Position numbers and translations under genes: made by a program
Origin: Metabacillus crassostreae
GTDB taxonomy: Bacteria; Bacillota; Bacilli; Bacillales; Bacillaceae
Direction of reading: 5' to 3'
Assembly (NCBI RefSeq): GCF_016908395.1
Contig: NZ_JAFBDU010000002.1
Coordinates: 620,001 to 684,000 of the forward strand
DNA: 64,000 nt
In this document: positions 1 through 8,442 of the stretch, in pieces
Layout: every line of letters starts with the position of its first letter
Position numbering within the stretch: position 1 is the first letter of the stretch
Notes under the pieces: model-generated
The model's input: only the letters and a program-made list of their open reading frames with translations
What the model was told of the DNA's origin: nothing
Database searches by the model: none

Positions 1-950
1 TGTGCTTGATCATCGGTACCAGGAAAATACTCATTTTTTTGAAACAGATCATAAGCTGATTTTTGTAATGTTGATTGAAGTGGAACAGTTATTGTATAAC
101 CACCTCTTAACAACTCTTCATTAGAAATTGCATATTTTTCCTCCGCTTCATCAAATACCATATCAATATATGTGGTTAGCCAAGGACTTTCATGTTTTTC
201 ACTAACTTGGAGCTTCACAGTTTTCCCTTGTGTTCTAACAACCTCATCATAAGAAATATACTCTTGATCTCCCATTAAACTTAAAATAATATCTCTACGC
301 TCTTTGCTTTTAGCAAGATTATTAATCGGAGAATAATTAGTAGGTGCCTTAGGTATACCAGCTAGAACTGCACCTTCTTCTAATGTTAGCTCTGAAACAT
401 CTTTACTAAAATAAAATTCAGCTGCAGATTTTATTCCATAAGCACCATGTCCAAAATAAACTTGGTTTAAATACATTTCTAATAATTTTTTCTTGCTATA
501 ACGTCTTTCAAGATTGATTGCAATTATCGCTTCCTTCGTTTTTCGAAGAAGTGTTTTATCATTTGTTAAAAAAATGTTTTTCGCTAGTTGTTGGGTAATT
601 GTACTACCACCTTCAACCTTCCCACCAGCTAATATATCTTTATAAAGTGCGCGACCAATAGATCTCATATCAATTCCATGATGCTCATAAAACCTTTGAT
701 CTTCTACAGCAACAAAGGATTGCTGTACATACTCAGGCACCTCAGATATATCGACCAATTCTCTATTCTCTAAAAAAAGCTTTGTTATTTCATTACCTTC
801 CATATCGACTAATTTCGATGCTGTATTCATAACTAGCTTTTCTTCATCTATTACATAATTCCCCATAAATATAATGAATAAATAGCCTAACAAAGCAATA
901 ATGAACGTCATTGCGATTGAGAGACCAGTTAGAAGAAGTTTCTTTTTCAT
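1..950 (-). CDS. pbpF: Class A penicillin-binding protein, glycosyltransferase part (partial)
   Basis: This bifunctional peptidoglycan synthase runs off the left edge, so only about 316 N-terminal residues are visible and the transpeptidase domain is not. From the ATG at 950, preceded by AAGGGGTGATTTTGA, it has a short Lys-rich tail, one membrane anchor (about residues 4-30) and a family 51 glycosyltransferase domain. The usual blocks are present: EDQRFYEHHGID with the catalytic Glu, GGSTITQQLAKN, and KLLEMYLNQVYFG. The enzyme polymerises lipid II into glycan strands on the outer face of the membrane. The name pbpF rests on its divergent hmoB neighbour, the arrangement in B. subtilis; the domain alone would also fit other class A PBPs. 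Confidence 0.88.
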   Translation of the reverse strand, partial: MKKKLLLTGLSIAMTFIIALLGYLFIIFMGNYVIDEEKLVMNTASKLVDMEGNEITKLFLENRELVDISEVPEYVQQSFVAVEDQRFYEHHGIDMRSIGRALYKDILAGGKVEGGSTITQQLAKNIFLTNDKTLLRKTKEAIIAINLERRYSKKKLLEMYLNQVYFGHGAYGIKSAAEFYFSKDVSELTLEEGAVLAGIPKAPTNYSPINNLAKSKERRDIILSLMGDQEYISYDEVVRTQGKTVKLQVSEKHESPWLTTYIDMVFDEAEEKYAISNEELLRGGYTITVPLQSTLQKSAYDLFQKNEYFPGTDDQA

Positions 951-1095
951 TCAAAATCACCCCTTATATTTCTTAGTATTGTTAAAAATAGGTAGGTATA
1001 TGTGTAAAACACTAAAATTGGAAAAAATCAATATATAGTTGTTATAATGATACTAGTACTATTGATCATAAACTAATTAATGAGGTGAAGAAATA

Positions 1096-1605
1096 ATGAA
1101 TCTATACATAACTTACGGAACAAATGACTATTTGGCAAAAATAAAAAAAGATCATCCTGACAAGAACCTGCTTCATATGGAAAACGCTGATACAACTGTA
1201 CTTTTTCATGAAACAACCGAACAATCCATTTTTAATGAGCCTAAAAAGTATGAAGTGTTAGATTCATCAGGAGAGCTAAGCAATGGCTTATATGCTGTCC
1301 TAAACAATATCCCTGTTACAGAAGAGGGAAAACCACTTTTTGAAAAACGTTTTAGCGAAAGAGCTCGATTAATTGAAAATGAACCAGGCTTCTCTGCAAT
1401 TCGAGTATTACGACCTAAAAATGGTGATACATATATTATTTTAACATTATGGGAAAACGAACAATACTTCAAAGCTTGGCAGGAGTCAAAAGCATATGAA
1501 AATGCCCATAAAAAAAGAGGAACAAGTGAGGGAGTCGATAAACATTCCATATTCCCGCGCCCTTCTTATGTAACCACATACTCACTTATAAATAACGAAG
1601 AATAA
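1096..1605 (+). CDS. hmoB: Heme-degrading monooxygenase HmoB
   Basis: A 169-residue protein matching the HmoB/YhgC family. The C-terminal half (about residues 65-160) is an antibiotic-biosynthesis-monooxygenase (ABM) domain with the block RFSERARLIENEPGF and a Trp-rich LTLWENEQYFKAWQES strand/helix. The N-terminal third is the family-specific extension. The family opens heme and releases iron in the cytoplasm. The start is supported by TGAGGTGAAGAAATA directly upstream, and a TATAAT box lies at 1043-1048. It diverges from pbpF as in B. subtilis. No catalytic residue is obviously missing. Confidence 0.88.
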   Translation: MNLYITYGTNDYLAKIKKDHPDKNLLHMENADTTVLFHETTEQSIFNEPKKYEVLDSSGELSNGLYAVLNNIPVTEEGKPLFEKRFSERARLIENEPGFSAIRVLRPKNGDTYIILTLWENEQYFKAWQESKAYENAHKKRGTSEGVDKHSIFPRPSYVTTYSLINNEE

Positions 1606-1730
1606 AAACATACTAACATAATTTTAAAAATTATCCATAAAGACAATAAATCTAAATATATTTATAATACTGTTTTCTATTAATCAGTAACTGTAAAACA
1701 ATTGTGTACCATTGCACCACAGACACAAAG

Positions 1731-1775
1731 AGTAGCCGTGGAGGTAGCTGAGCCTCCACGGCTACTCTTGCTCAA
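1731..1775 (+). terminator. Long perfect hairpin downstream of hmoB
   Basis: AGTAGCCGTGGAGG at 1731-1744 is the exact reverse complement of 1753-1766, giving a 14-bp perfect stem with an 8-base loop. It is followed by CTTGCTC rather than a clean T run. It is probably the hmoB terminator, but it sits inside repeat-like sequence and may instead be the GC-rich palindrome of a dispersed repeat. Confidence 0.55.
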
Positions 1776-1792
1776 TCAATAATTAAATAAAA

Positions 1793-1880
1793 GGCTAGGA
1801 CATAAGTATTTAAGCTAAAATTAAACCCAATATTAGGTGATCGCTCAATTGATATTTCGCCTAATCTTTCGGATCTTTAT
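1793..1880 (+). repeat. Dispersed repeat family A, copy 1
   Basis: The segment reads roughly GGACATAAG, TTTAAGCTAA, then an imperfect palindrome (AACCCAATATTAGGTGATCG paired with TTTCGCCTAATCTTTCGG). The same layout recurs at 25923-26015, 38585-38675 (inverted) and 45315-45385. All four copies lie just past gene 3' ends, so they may double as terminators. Confidence 0.7.
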
Positions 1881-2278
1881 TTGTTGATAGGAATCAGAAC
1901 CTATTTTTATTTTCTAACATTTTCTGCACTTATGACAATATTTCCTTGGAAATGACAATATCTTTCTACATAAGATTACCCTATTTTTCTACAATAGATC
2001 TTTCATTCTCTCTGGGTATCATTATTGAATCATCAAACTATCATATTCTCATGACATCTATTTGAGTTAAAATTGGAATTATTAAGAGTAGTTTGGACTG
2101 TTTCACAATAATACCCCACATATTGGATTTGGGTACACTTACTGAAGAGGCAAATTAAATATAGTTAATTCTTAGAGAAACTTACGAAATTATATATAAA
2201 ATATCCTAAACTAACCACGTTAACTACTTACAAATTAGACTTAGTCTATTGATCGAAATTTATCTCCTTATGTATAAA

Positions 2279-2322
2279 AATAAGCATTGCTCAAATAAAA
2301 AGCCAATGCTTATTAGTATTTT
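2279..2322. terminator. Terminator-like hairpin left of the GH16 gene
   Basis: AATAAGCATTG at 2279-2289 pairs perfectly with CAATGCTTATT at 2304-2314. The right side is followed by AGTATTTTTG and the left side by an A-rich run, so it could terminate transcription from either side. On the minus strand it would end the GH16 transcript. Confidence 0.5.
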
Positions 2323-2433
2323 TGTATGAGCATGATATAAACAAGATTGTTATTGAATGTTCTGGTAGTGCACACCTTTCACCAGTATGCCAGGTTATTC
2401 AATTCCTAAAGGATCTATAATTCCCTTTCATCT

Positions 2434-3510
2434 CTAACTCTTTCTATAAACTTTTACAAAATCAACAATCATCTTCTGTGGGAATACAGTCGTCTTGTCA
2501 GGATTTCCTGGCCAGTCACCACCTACAGCTAAGTTTAACTGAAGATAAAATTCACGATTAAATGGCGCATGACGATCATCTCCTTCTCCATCTTCACTCT
2601 TTGTAAACCATTCTGACTGTTTTGCAAAGAGAACGTCATTAACATACCACCTAATTTCTTCAGGTTCCCATTCAAGTGTATATACATGAAAGTCATCAGA
2701 AAAATTTTCACCATTAGGTAGCTTATATGATTCTCCTGTGTATGTATGAGGATTTCCATAATGAATTGTTCCATGTACAGTGTCAGGCTCATGACCAACA
2801 ATTTCCATGATGTCAATTTCTCCACAAGATGGCCAGCCTGAATATATACTCATATCAGCTGGCATCATCCAAATCGCTGGCCAAATTCCTTTTCCTTGTG
2901 GTAGTTTTGCTTTTATAGAAAAACGACCATATGTCCAATTAGCCTTGTCTTTAGTAGTTAGCTTAGCTGAAGTATAGGAATTATCCTGGTAGTTCTCTTC
3001 ATGAGCTTCAAGTATTAACTGATTTCCTTCAATTCTTGCATTCTTTTCTCTATTTGTGTAGCATTGTAATTCGTTGTTCCCATATCCCCCACCACCAATA
3101 ATATAATTCCATTTTGTATCATCTATATGAGAATTAGAAAAAGTATCTTCCCAAACCTTAATCCAGCTAATAGACTCCAACTCACCTTCTGTAAGCGTAA
3201 TCATCTTAATGCTCACAATATAATTCTTCTCATCTACAACAAATAAAGCTATGTATTTATTTATAACTAAATCTACACCAGAAATATCACTTCCAGAAGC
3301 GTAAGGATTCGTGACGGTTCGATCTGTAGGGACTAAATCTCCAATCTGTATGTCTAAAGGTATAGAGGAAACCTTAACAGCAAGGTGATGATTATCATTA
3401 ACAGTTGCATAAATTTTTACTGTTCCTGCTCTTTCACCTTTCATTACCTTACATTCAAGGAGAGATATAGATTCATTTCCCAATTTATTTTCTTTTTCCA
3501 AAATTTCCAC
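2434..3510 (-). CDS. GH16 family beta-glucanase (laminarinase/lichenase-like)
   Basis: The C-terminal domain (about residues 115-358) is a glycoside hydrolase family 16 jelly roll. It has the family active-site block GEIDIMEIVG: nucleophile E231, D233 and acid/base E236. WPAIWMMP lies just before it and a Trp-rich VNDVLFAKQ block follows. Such enzymes cut beta-1,3 or mixed beta-1,3/1,4 glucans. The N-terminal ~110 residues form a separate beta-rich domain I cannot name. The start is a GTG with a poorly spaced AGAAAGGGA upstream. No signal peptide is visible, which is odd for an enzyme whose polymer substrate is outside the cell. It is last in a minus-strand sugar-uptake cluster, which supports a role in glucan use. 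Confidence 0.85.
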   Translation of the reverse strand: MEILEKENKLGNESISLLECKVMKGERAGTVKIYATVNDNHHLAVKVSSIPLDIQIGDLVPTDRTVTNPYASGSDISGVDLVINKYIALFVVDEKNYIVSIKMITLTEGELESISWIKVWEDTFSNSHIDDTKWNYIIGGGGYGNNELQCYTNREKNARIEGNQLILEAHEENYQDNSYTSAKLTTKDKANWTYGRFSIKAKLPQGKGIWPAIWMMPADMSIYSGWPSCGEIDIMEIVGHEPDTVHGTIHYGNPHTYTGESYKLPNGENFSDDFHVYTLEWEPEEIRWYVNDVLFAKQSEWFTKSEDGEGDDRHAPFNREFYLQLNLAVGGDWPGNPDKTTVFPQKMIVDFVKVYRKS

Positions 3511-3933
3511 TTCCCTTTCTCCATTTTCATTATTCCTTGTTATTTAATTGTAACTTCATCACCTTCGTTGCATAAGATTGTAATTTTTGTATTCGGTTAC
3601 AAAATTTTAGAAAGGTTCAAAAGTGCATCCTTCTATAGAATGTTGATATGGCTTTGAAAATAACAGAAATTTCACCTCAAACATTTAGAAACTACAGATC
3701 TCTTAAAGCTAAAAGAGTATGTATATTTCAAAAAATAGCTAAGAAAAAACACTTATCACATTTGATAGGTGTTTCCTTAGACTATTTTCACATACTATAT
3801 TGGTTTTAACAGAATAACACTCGTCTTAGCTTCATGTTTGAACTTACCCTTACTATACAACCCAGAGGAGTCGAGTTTTGTTCCTCATGCACAACAATGA
3901 AACCAAACTATAATCTTCAATCTAAAATATTTA
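3511..3933. other. Intergenic gap of 423 bases
   Basis: The gap is AT-rich with no credible gene. It contains the terminator hairpin at 3747-3774, downstream of the minus-strand aldo/keto reductase. The remainder, about 3520-3740, should carry the promoter of the GH16 gene, but I see no clear sigma-A boxes there. Confidence 0.6.
3747..3776 (-). terminator. Terminator after the aldo/keto reductase gene
   Basis: AAACACTTATCA pairs with TGATAGGTGTTT (one G-T pair) around a 4-base loop. Read on the minus strand, an A/T-rich tail follows the hairpin. It lies 158 bases past the stop of the gene at 3934-4923, so GH16 may be transcribed separately. Confidence 0.6.
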
Positions 3934-4923
3934 CTACTTTAATATAGTATCTATCATTTCTAACTCTTCTTGACTAAATGAAAGATTGTTTAGTGCAGCA
4001 ATATTTTCTTCAATTTGACTAACTTTACTTGCTCCAATTAAAGCCGAGGTTACTTTACCTTCTCTTAATACCCATGCTAATGCCATTTGAGCTAGTGACT
4101 GCTCTCTTTCTTGAGCAACAGCATTTAATTTCTGAACCTTTTGAATGACATTTTCTGTTACATCATCTTTATTTAAAAAGCTTTTGGATTTCATTGCTCT
4201 TGAATCACTTGGAATTCCATCTAAATACCGATTAGTCAATAACCCCTGTGCAAGTGGAACAAATGCCATGCAACCTACTCCATTATCATGTAACAAATCT
4301 GTTAATCCATCTTCTATGGAACGATTAAACATTGAATAAGCAACCTGATTAATAACAAGTGGCGTTCCAAGGGCTTTTAAAATGGAAATAGCTCTATTAG
4401 ATTCTTCTGTTCCGTAATTGGATACTCCAACATAAAGAGCTTTTCCTTGCCTTACAATAGAATCTAACGCCATCATAGTCTCCTCAAGAGGAGTTTCTGG
4501 ATCTGGACGATGGTGATAAAAAATATCTACATAATCAAGTCCCATCCTTTTTAAGCTTTGATCCAAACTAGAAATTAAATATTTCCTAGAACCCCAGTCC
4601 CCATATGGTCCTGGCCACATATTATAGCCGGCCTTTGTAGAAATAATCATTTCGTCACGATAACCTATAAAATCCTTTTGAAGAATTTTACCAAATGTTT
4701 CTTCAGCAGAACCAGGAGGTGGACCATAATTATTTGCAAGATCAAAATGTGTGATTCCAACATCAAAAGCTTTTTGGATTAATAATCTGCCATTTTCTAA
4801 TGTATCTTCACCACCAAAATTATGCCAAAGTCCTAAAGATAAAGCAGGTAATTTCAGACCGGATTTTCCACAACGGTTATATTGCATTCCTTCATAACGT
4901 TGTTGATAGGGTTGATAAGTCAT
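3934..4923 (-). CDS. Aldo/keto reductase, YghZ-like
   Basis: A 329-residue NADPH-dependent aldo/keto reductase. The family tetrad is visible: Asp in ITHFDLANNYG, Tyr in NNYGPPPGSAE, Lys in STKAGYNMW, His in IFYHHRPDPETPLEE. A C-terminal cofactor block sits around ALIGASKVSQIEEN. The PPPGSAE insert and the MWPGPYGDWGSRKYL segment are typical of the YghZ (L-glyceraldehyde-3-phosphate reductase) subgroup. The start has GGAGG 8 bases upstream. It sits between a two-component system and GH16, so it may act on an aldehyde or sugar from the same pathway; the substrate is not readable from sequence. Confidence 0.85.
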   Translation of the reverse strand: MTYQPYQQRYEGMQYNRCGKSGLKLPALSLGLWHNFGGEDTLENGRLLIQKAFDVGITHFDLANNYGPPPGSAEETFGKILQKDFIGYRDEMIISTKAGYNMWPGPYGDWGSRKYLISSLDQSLKRMGLDYVDIFYHHRPDPETPLEETMMALDSIVRQGKALYVGVSNYGTEESNRAISILKALGTPLVINQVAYSMFNRSIEDGLTDLLHDNGVGCMAFVPLAQGLLTNRYLDGIPSDSRAMKSKSFLNKDDVTENVIQKVQKLNAVAQEREQSLAQMALAWVLREGKVTSALIGASKVSQIEENIAALNNLSFSQEELEMIDTILK

Positions 4924-4958
4924 GTTTTTTCCTCCATTTTAATACTAAGTATTTTTTC

Positions 4959-6476
4959 TTAGCTACGAAACTCCTTTGGAGATACACCTTCTATCTCTCT
5001 AAATACCCTTGTAAATTGTTTAGGGTTTTTATAGCCTACCATCTCACTTATTTCCAAAACTTTGAGCTCAGTTTCAACAAGTAGTTTTTTTGCTTCGTTT
5101 ATACGAATTTTCTTTAAATAATCAACAAAATTAAGTCCTGTGTATTCCTTAAATGTATGACTAAAATACGAATAATTCAAAGATATATAATTTGATACAA
5201 CGGCAAGGTTTAAATCTTTATTGTAATTTTCATTTATATAACCCAATGCTTTCTCCATATACTTTTGTTCAGAGTAGACAGACTTAATTTGCTTTACATA
5301 TTCATGAAGTTTCATAACAAGTTCCTCAACTACATTGAAATACTCAAAAAAATTTTCATAGTTATAAATGTTGCCTACATCTTTATAAAATTTAAAAATT
5401 TCAAATGACTCTTTTCCCAACTTATTGAAGTAATAGTCAAATACATTCGAGTTAAAATCTTCACTTAAAGACTCCATATAGCTTATTGATAATTGAGATA
5501 TTTTTTCAAAGTCAAAAATCGTTAACAAACTAACTTTTAACTCTTTTTCTCGATCTGTTCCAATCATATTTGAAATTTTATGAATTGTATTAATGGGAAT
5601 CTCTTCATCTGCAGGTTTACTACTTATATTCTCAAAAAATATTAGACTAGATCTTGGAAAAAGAAAATGATACTTACAGGCAATAAGTGCTTGGTTATAA
5701 GCAACTTTTATATTCTTTAGTTCATTTTGTTTCTCACTAACCGATAACAAGTACTTTATATATTTCTCTTCAGCGAATGTGTCCTTTAAACAATCAAACA
5801 CTTCAGTGGTTGGAGAAATTAAGACAACATTTTCATCTTTATCGCAAAAAATAATAAATCTCTTAATATCATCACAATATTGTTTCTCTATAATATGTTT
5901 TATGGAATTATGACATTCTTTCCCTCCCACTGCAGTTTTACTCTTAATTAACCCGATATAATATCCATTTGGAAACTCAGTAATATTTACCTTTCGACAG
6001 TTACTCTCAATTTCCTCCTCACCTATTTTAGGATTCAATAATATATTATTTAATTGAGTAGCCCTGTAGTCATCATGATGACCATATTCAATTTTAGTAT
6101 CTGACTCTATTTCTTCTACTACCTTTGTTAATGTTTGAAAAAGTTCTTTACGATTAATGGGTTTTAATAAGTAATCTTTAACCTTCCATTTTATCGCTTC
6201 CCTGGCATATTCAAAATCATCATAGCCACTTAATATAATAAGAGCAGGGTTTTTCCCATCCTCTTTAATATGTTGGATTAGAGCAATTCCGTTCATACCT
6301 GGCATCTTTATATCCGTTATTAAAATATCAATCTCGTTGTCTTTCATCATATTTAAAGCATCTTGACCATCTGATGCTACTAGGGTAGAGAATAAATCCG
6401 TAAACTCTCTGTTAATCATCGCTTGGATACCTAGACGAATATTTTTCTCATCATCAACTATTAATAATTTATACAA
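4959..6476 (-). CDS. Response regulator with AraC-type output domain (YesN-like)
   Basis: A 505-residue response regulator. The N-terminal receiver (about 1-120) has the acidic pair in IVDDEK and the phospho-acceptor D55 in ILITDIKMPG. A poorly conserved middle follows. The C-terminal ~100 residues carry two AraC-type helix-turn-helix motifs (NLAVVSNYISLNYSYFSHTF, then VLEISEMVGYKNPKQFTRVF). The start is TTG, with GGGAGG 7 bases upstream. It lies 2 bases after the kinase gene, so the two are co-transcribed. This class usually activates a neighbouring sugar ABC importer in response to an external saccharide, which here would be the genes at 8.4-12.2 kb. Confidence 0.9.
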   Translation of the reverse strand: MYKLLIVDDEKNIRLGIQAMINREFTDLFSTLVASDGQDALNMMKDNEIDILITDIKMPGMNGIALIQHIKEDGKNPALIILSGYDDFEYAREAIKWKVKDYLLKPINRKELFQTLTKVVEEIESDTKIEYGHHDDYRATQLNNILLNPKIGEEEIESNCRKVNITEFPNGYYIGLIKSKTAVGGKECHNSIKHIIEKQYCDDIKRFIIFCDKDENVVLISPTTEVFDCLKDTFAEEKYIKYLLSVSEKQNELKNIKVAYNQALIACKYHFLFPRSSLIFFENISSKPADEEIPINTIHKISNMIGTDREKELKVSLLTIFDFEKISQLSISYMESLSEDFNSNVFDYYFNKLGKESFEIFKFYKDVGNIYNYENFFEYFNVVEELVMKLHEYVKQIKSVYSEQKYMEKALGYINENYNKDLNLAVVSNYISLNYSYFSHTFKEYTGLNFVDYLKKIRINEAKKLLVETELKVLEISEMVGYKNPKQFTRVFREIEGVSPKEFRS

Positions 6477-6478
6477 AT

Positions 6479-8350
6479 TTACTCCCTCCCCTTTATGATT
6501 AAATAAGGCATTAATACAACAACTTTTGTATAATGATCAGGTTTACTTTCTACAGTTAACCCGTAATCATTACCATAATGCAACTGTATACGATCATTAA
6601 CATTCCGTAATCCGATTCCACCACTTTGCTTTTGCATGTAGTCTTGCTCTGGCTCGACTCCAACACGAATGTTTTTATTTAACCTCATTAACAACTCATT
6701 ACTCATACCAATTCCATTATCAATTATTTCCAGTACAACAAACCCATGATCTATAGAGACATTTATTTCAATCACTCCATTGCCAATTGATACTCTAGGA
6801 GTTATACCATGTTTAACGGCATTCTCCACAATTGGTTGAAGCGACATCTTTAATATTTTCTGGGACATTAACTTTTCTGGAACATTAATAACTAAACTAA
6901 GACAATTATCTAATCGAAGGTTCATAATGTCGATATAATTCTGTATATGTGTTAATTCTTCGCGTAACTCAACGAAATCCTTTTTCCACCTCAAGTTATA
7001 TCTCATCATTTCACCTAATGATGTTAATGAATCTGATATATCATACTTACCTTCTATTTCAGCCATCATCTTAATATTTTCTAATGTATTGTAGAGAAAA
7101 TGTGAATCTATTTGTGTTTTTAATGCTTTAAGTTCAGCTTCTTTAGTAGCAGCTTGTTTATTTACCGTTTCTGCAATCAGACCATTAATTTTGCTGAGCA
7201 TTTCTTGAAAATGATAAGCAAGCACTGCAAATTCTCCTTGTCCATTAATTTCCACTGTTAGGGAAAGATCTCCGTCTTTAACCCGTTTCATTGAATGAAT
7301 TAATTTATACATTCTTTTTAACAATAAGGAAATAAGGAAATAAGTAATTACAGACAGAATAATAACTAAGATAAAAGTTCCTGTCACAATAAGATTTCTA
7401 GTTTGTTTCATATCTGCATATATATTCTCGAGGGAAATTACATTTAACATATGAGCATCTATCTCTTCTATATAAGTAGAAACAATTAAATAAGGAATAT
7501 TTTTGTATTTAAATTGAAAAGTACCAGATTCCTTTCTAAATTTTGATAACTGATCCTTTATCACGGAAGCGTTGATTTGTTGACTTTTCAAAAAATTATT
7601 TTGTGTGTTTTGAAATACATTCATTTCAGAATCAAACAATATCATTTCGGATTGTTCATCTTGAATTCCACTATACATTTTAGGAAAAAAGTTACTTAAT
7701 AGCATGCTTATTTCAACAATACCTAAATGAATGTCTTTAGGATATTCTACTTCTCTTAATAATGAAATTCTTGGGCTATTACTTGTATATAAATTTCTTT
7801 CTAGTAAATCCTCGCCTTTTTCATTAAATGCCCAGAATTCTATTCCATTTCGATTGTTCACATCGTTGTACCATGGCATATGAGAAATACGTTTCTCTTT
7901 TAAAACAAGTGGCCACATTTCAGTTACATAAGGATTATTCGTAAATAGATGGATATCTTCAATTGTAGGATTGTTTTGTTGAAGCTTCGCGACATTTGAA
8001 AACGCATTCATTTTAAAATCTATTAATTCGTTAATATTTGTTTCGTTTCTTGTTTTAATATACTCGATAAATTCATGATCTGAAGCTACTAGTTGGGCTG
8101 TTCTCCTCATTGATTCTATATTATTTTTAATATGTATTTCCTCTATCTTAAGGAGATACTCATTTTTATTCTTAATATCCTTAATCGAGCTTTCATATAA
8201 TTGATCCGAATAGTATAAGGTAAAAGATATGGCTGGTATCATAAAGATGAAAATATACAAAGAGATTAACTTATTTTGTAAAGATAGTTGTTCAAACCTC
8301 TGTTTCAATATTAAGAAAATTTTCTTTATCTTTCGCAACATAACCCACAT
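6479..8350 (-). CDS. Sensor histidine kinase, YesM/LytS type
   Basis: A 623-residue membrane kinase. Transmembrane helices at about 27-47 and 319-344 flank a ~270-residue extracytoplasmic sensor. A HAMP linker (about 340-395) follows, then a His_kinase domain with H417 in IDSHFLYNTLENIK and a HATPase domain with N-box LQPIVENAVKHG and EIIDNGIGM. It phosphorylates the regulator encoded immediately downstream. An external oligosaccharide is the probable signal given the neighbouring importer, but the sensor domain does not reveal the ligand. Confidence 0.9.
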   Translation of the reverse strand: MWVMLRKIKKIFLILKQRFEQLSLQNKLISLYIFIFMIPAISFTLYYSDQLYESSIKDIKNKNEYLLKIEEIHIKNNIESMRRTAQLVASDHEFIEYIKTRNETNINELIDFKMNAFSNVAKLQQNNPTIEDIHLFTNNPYVTEMWPLVLKEKRISHMPWYNDVNNRNGIEFWAFNEKGEDLLERNLYTSNSPRISLLREVEYPKDIHLGIVEISMLLSNFFPKMYSGIQDEQSEMILFDSEMNVFQNTQNNFLKSQQINASVIKDQLSKFRKESGTFQFKYKNIPYLIVSTYIEEIDAHMLNVISLENIYADMKQTRNLIVTGTFILVIILSVITYFLISLLLKRMYKLIHSMKRVKDGDLSLTVEINGQGEFAVLAYHFQEMLSKINGLIAETVNKQAATKEAELKALKTQIDSHFLYNTLENIKMMAEIEGKYDISDSLTSLGEMMRYNLRWKKDFVELREELTHIQNYIDIMNLRLDNCLSLVINVPEKLMSQKILKMSLQPIVENAVKHGITPRVSIGNGVIEINVSIDHGFVVLEIIDNGIGMSNELLMRLNKNIRVGVEPEQDYMQKQSGGIGLRNVNDRIQLHYGNDYGLTVESKPDHYTKVVVLMPYLIIKGRE

Positions 8351-8401
8351 CCAGTTTTATTTGCTCATGTCTCTAGTGTATACTATTATGATACGTAGTT
8401 G

Positions 8402-8432
8402 AAAAACCCAGAATATTTTTCTGGGTTTTTCT
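8402..8432 (-). terminator. Terminator between the binding protein and kinase genes
   Basis: AAAAACCCAG at 8402-8411 pairs with CTGGGTTTTT at 8421-8430 around a 9-base AT loop. On the minus strand it lies 11 bases after the binding-protein stop. It should separate importer transcription from the two-component genes, at least in part. Confidence 0.75.
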
Positions 8433-8442
8433 GTGACTTTAT

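Larger units (their letters stand above)
1606..2433. other. Intergenic gap of 828 bases with repeats and hairpins, no gene seen
   Basis: No open frame with a ribosome binding site is visible. The gap holds a family-B-like fragment (about 1686-1725), a long perfect hairpin (1731-1766), a family A element (1793-1880) and a terminator-like hairpin (2279-2320). The rest is AT-rich sequence without recognised structure. It marks the left border of the accessory carbohydrate cluster, between the conserved hmoB and the GH16 gene. Confidence 0.7.

Noticed and set aside
1206-1550. Minus-strand frame inside hmoB
   Set aside because: It is a shadow of a clear family member on the plus strand.
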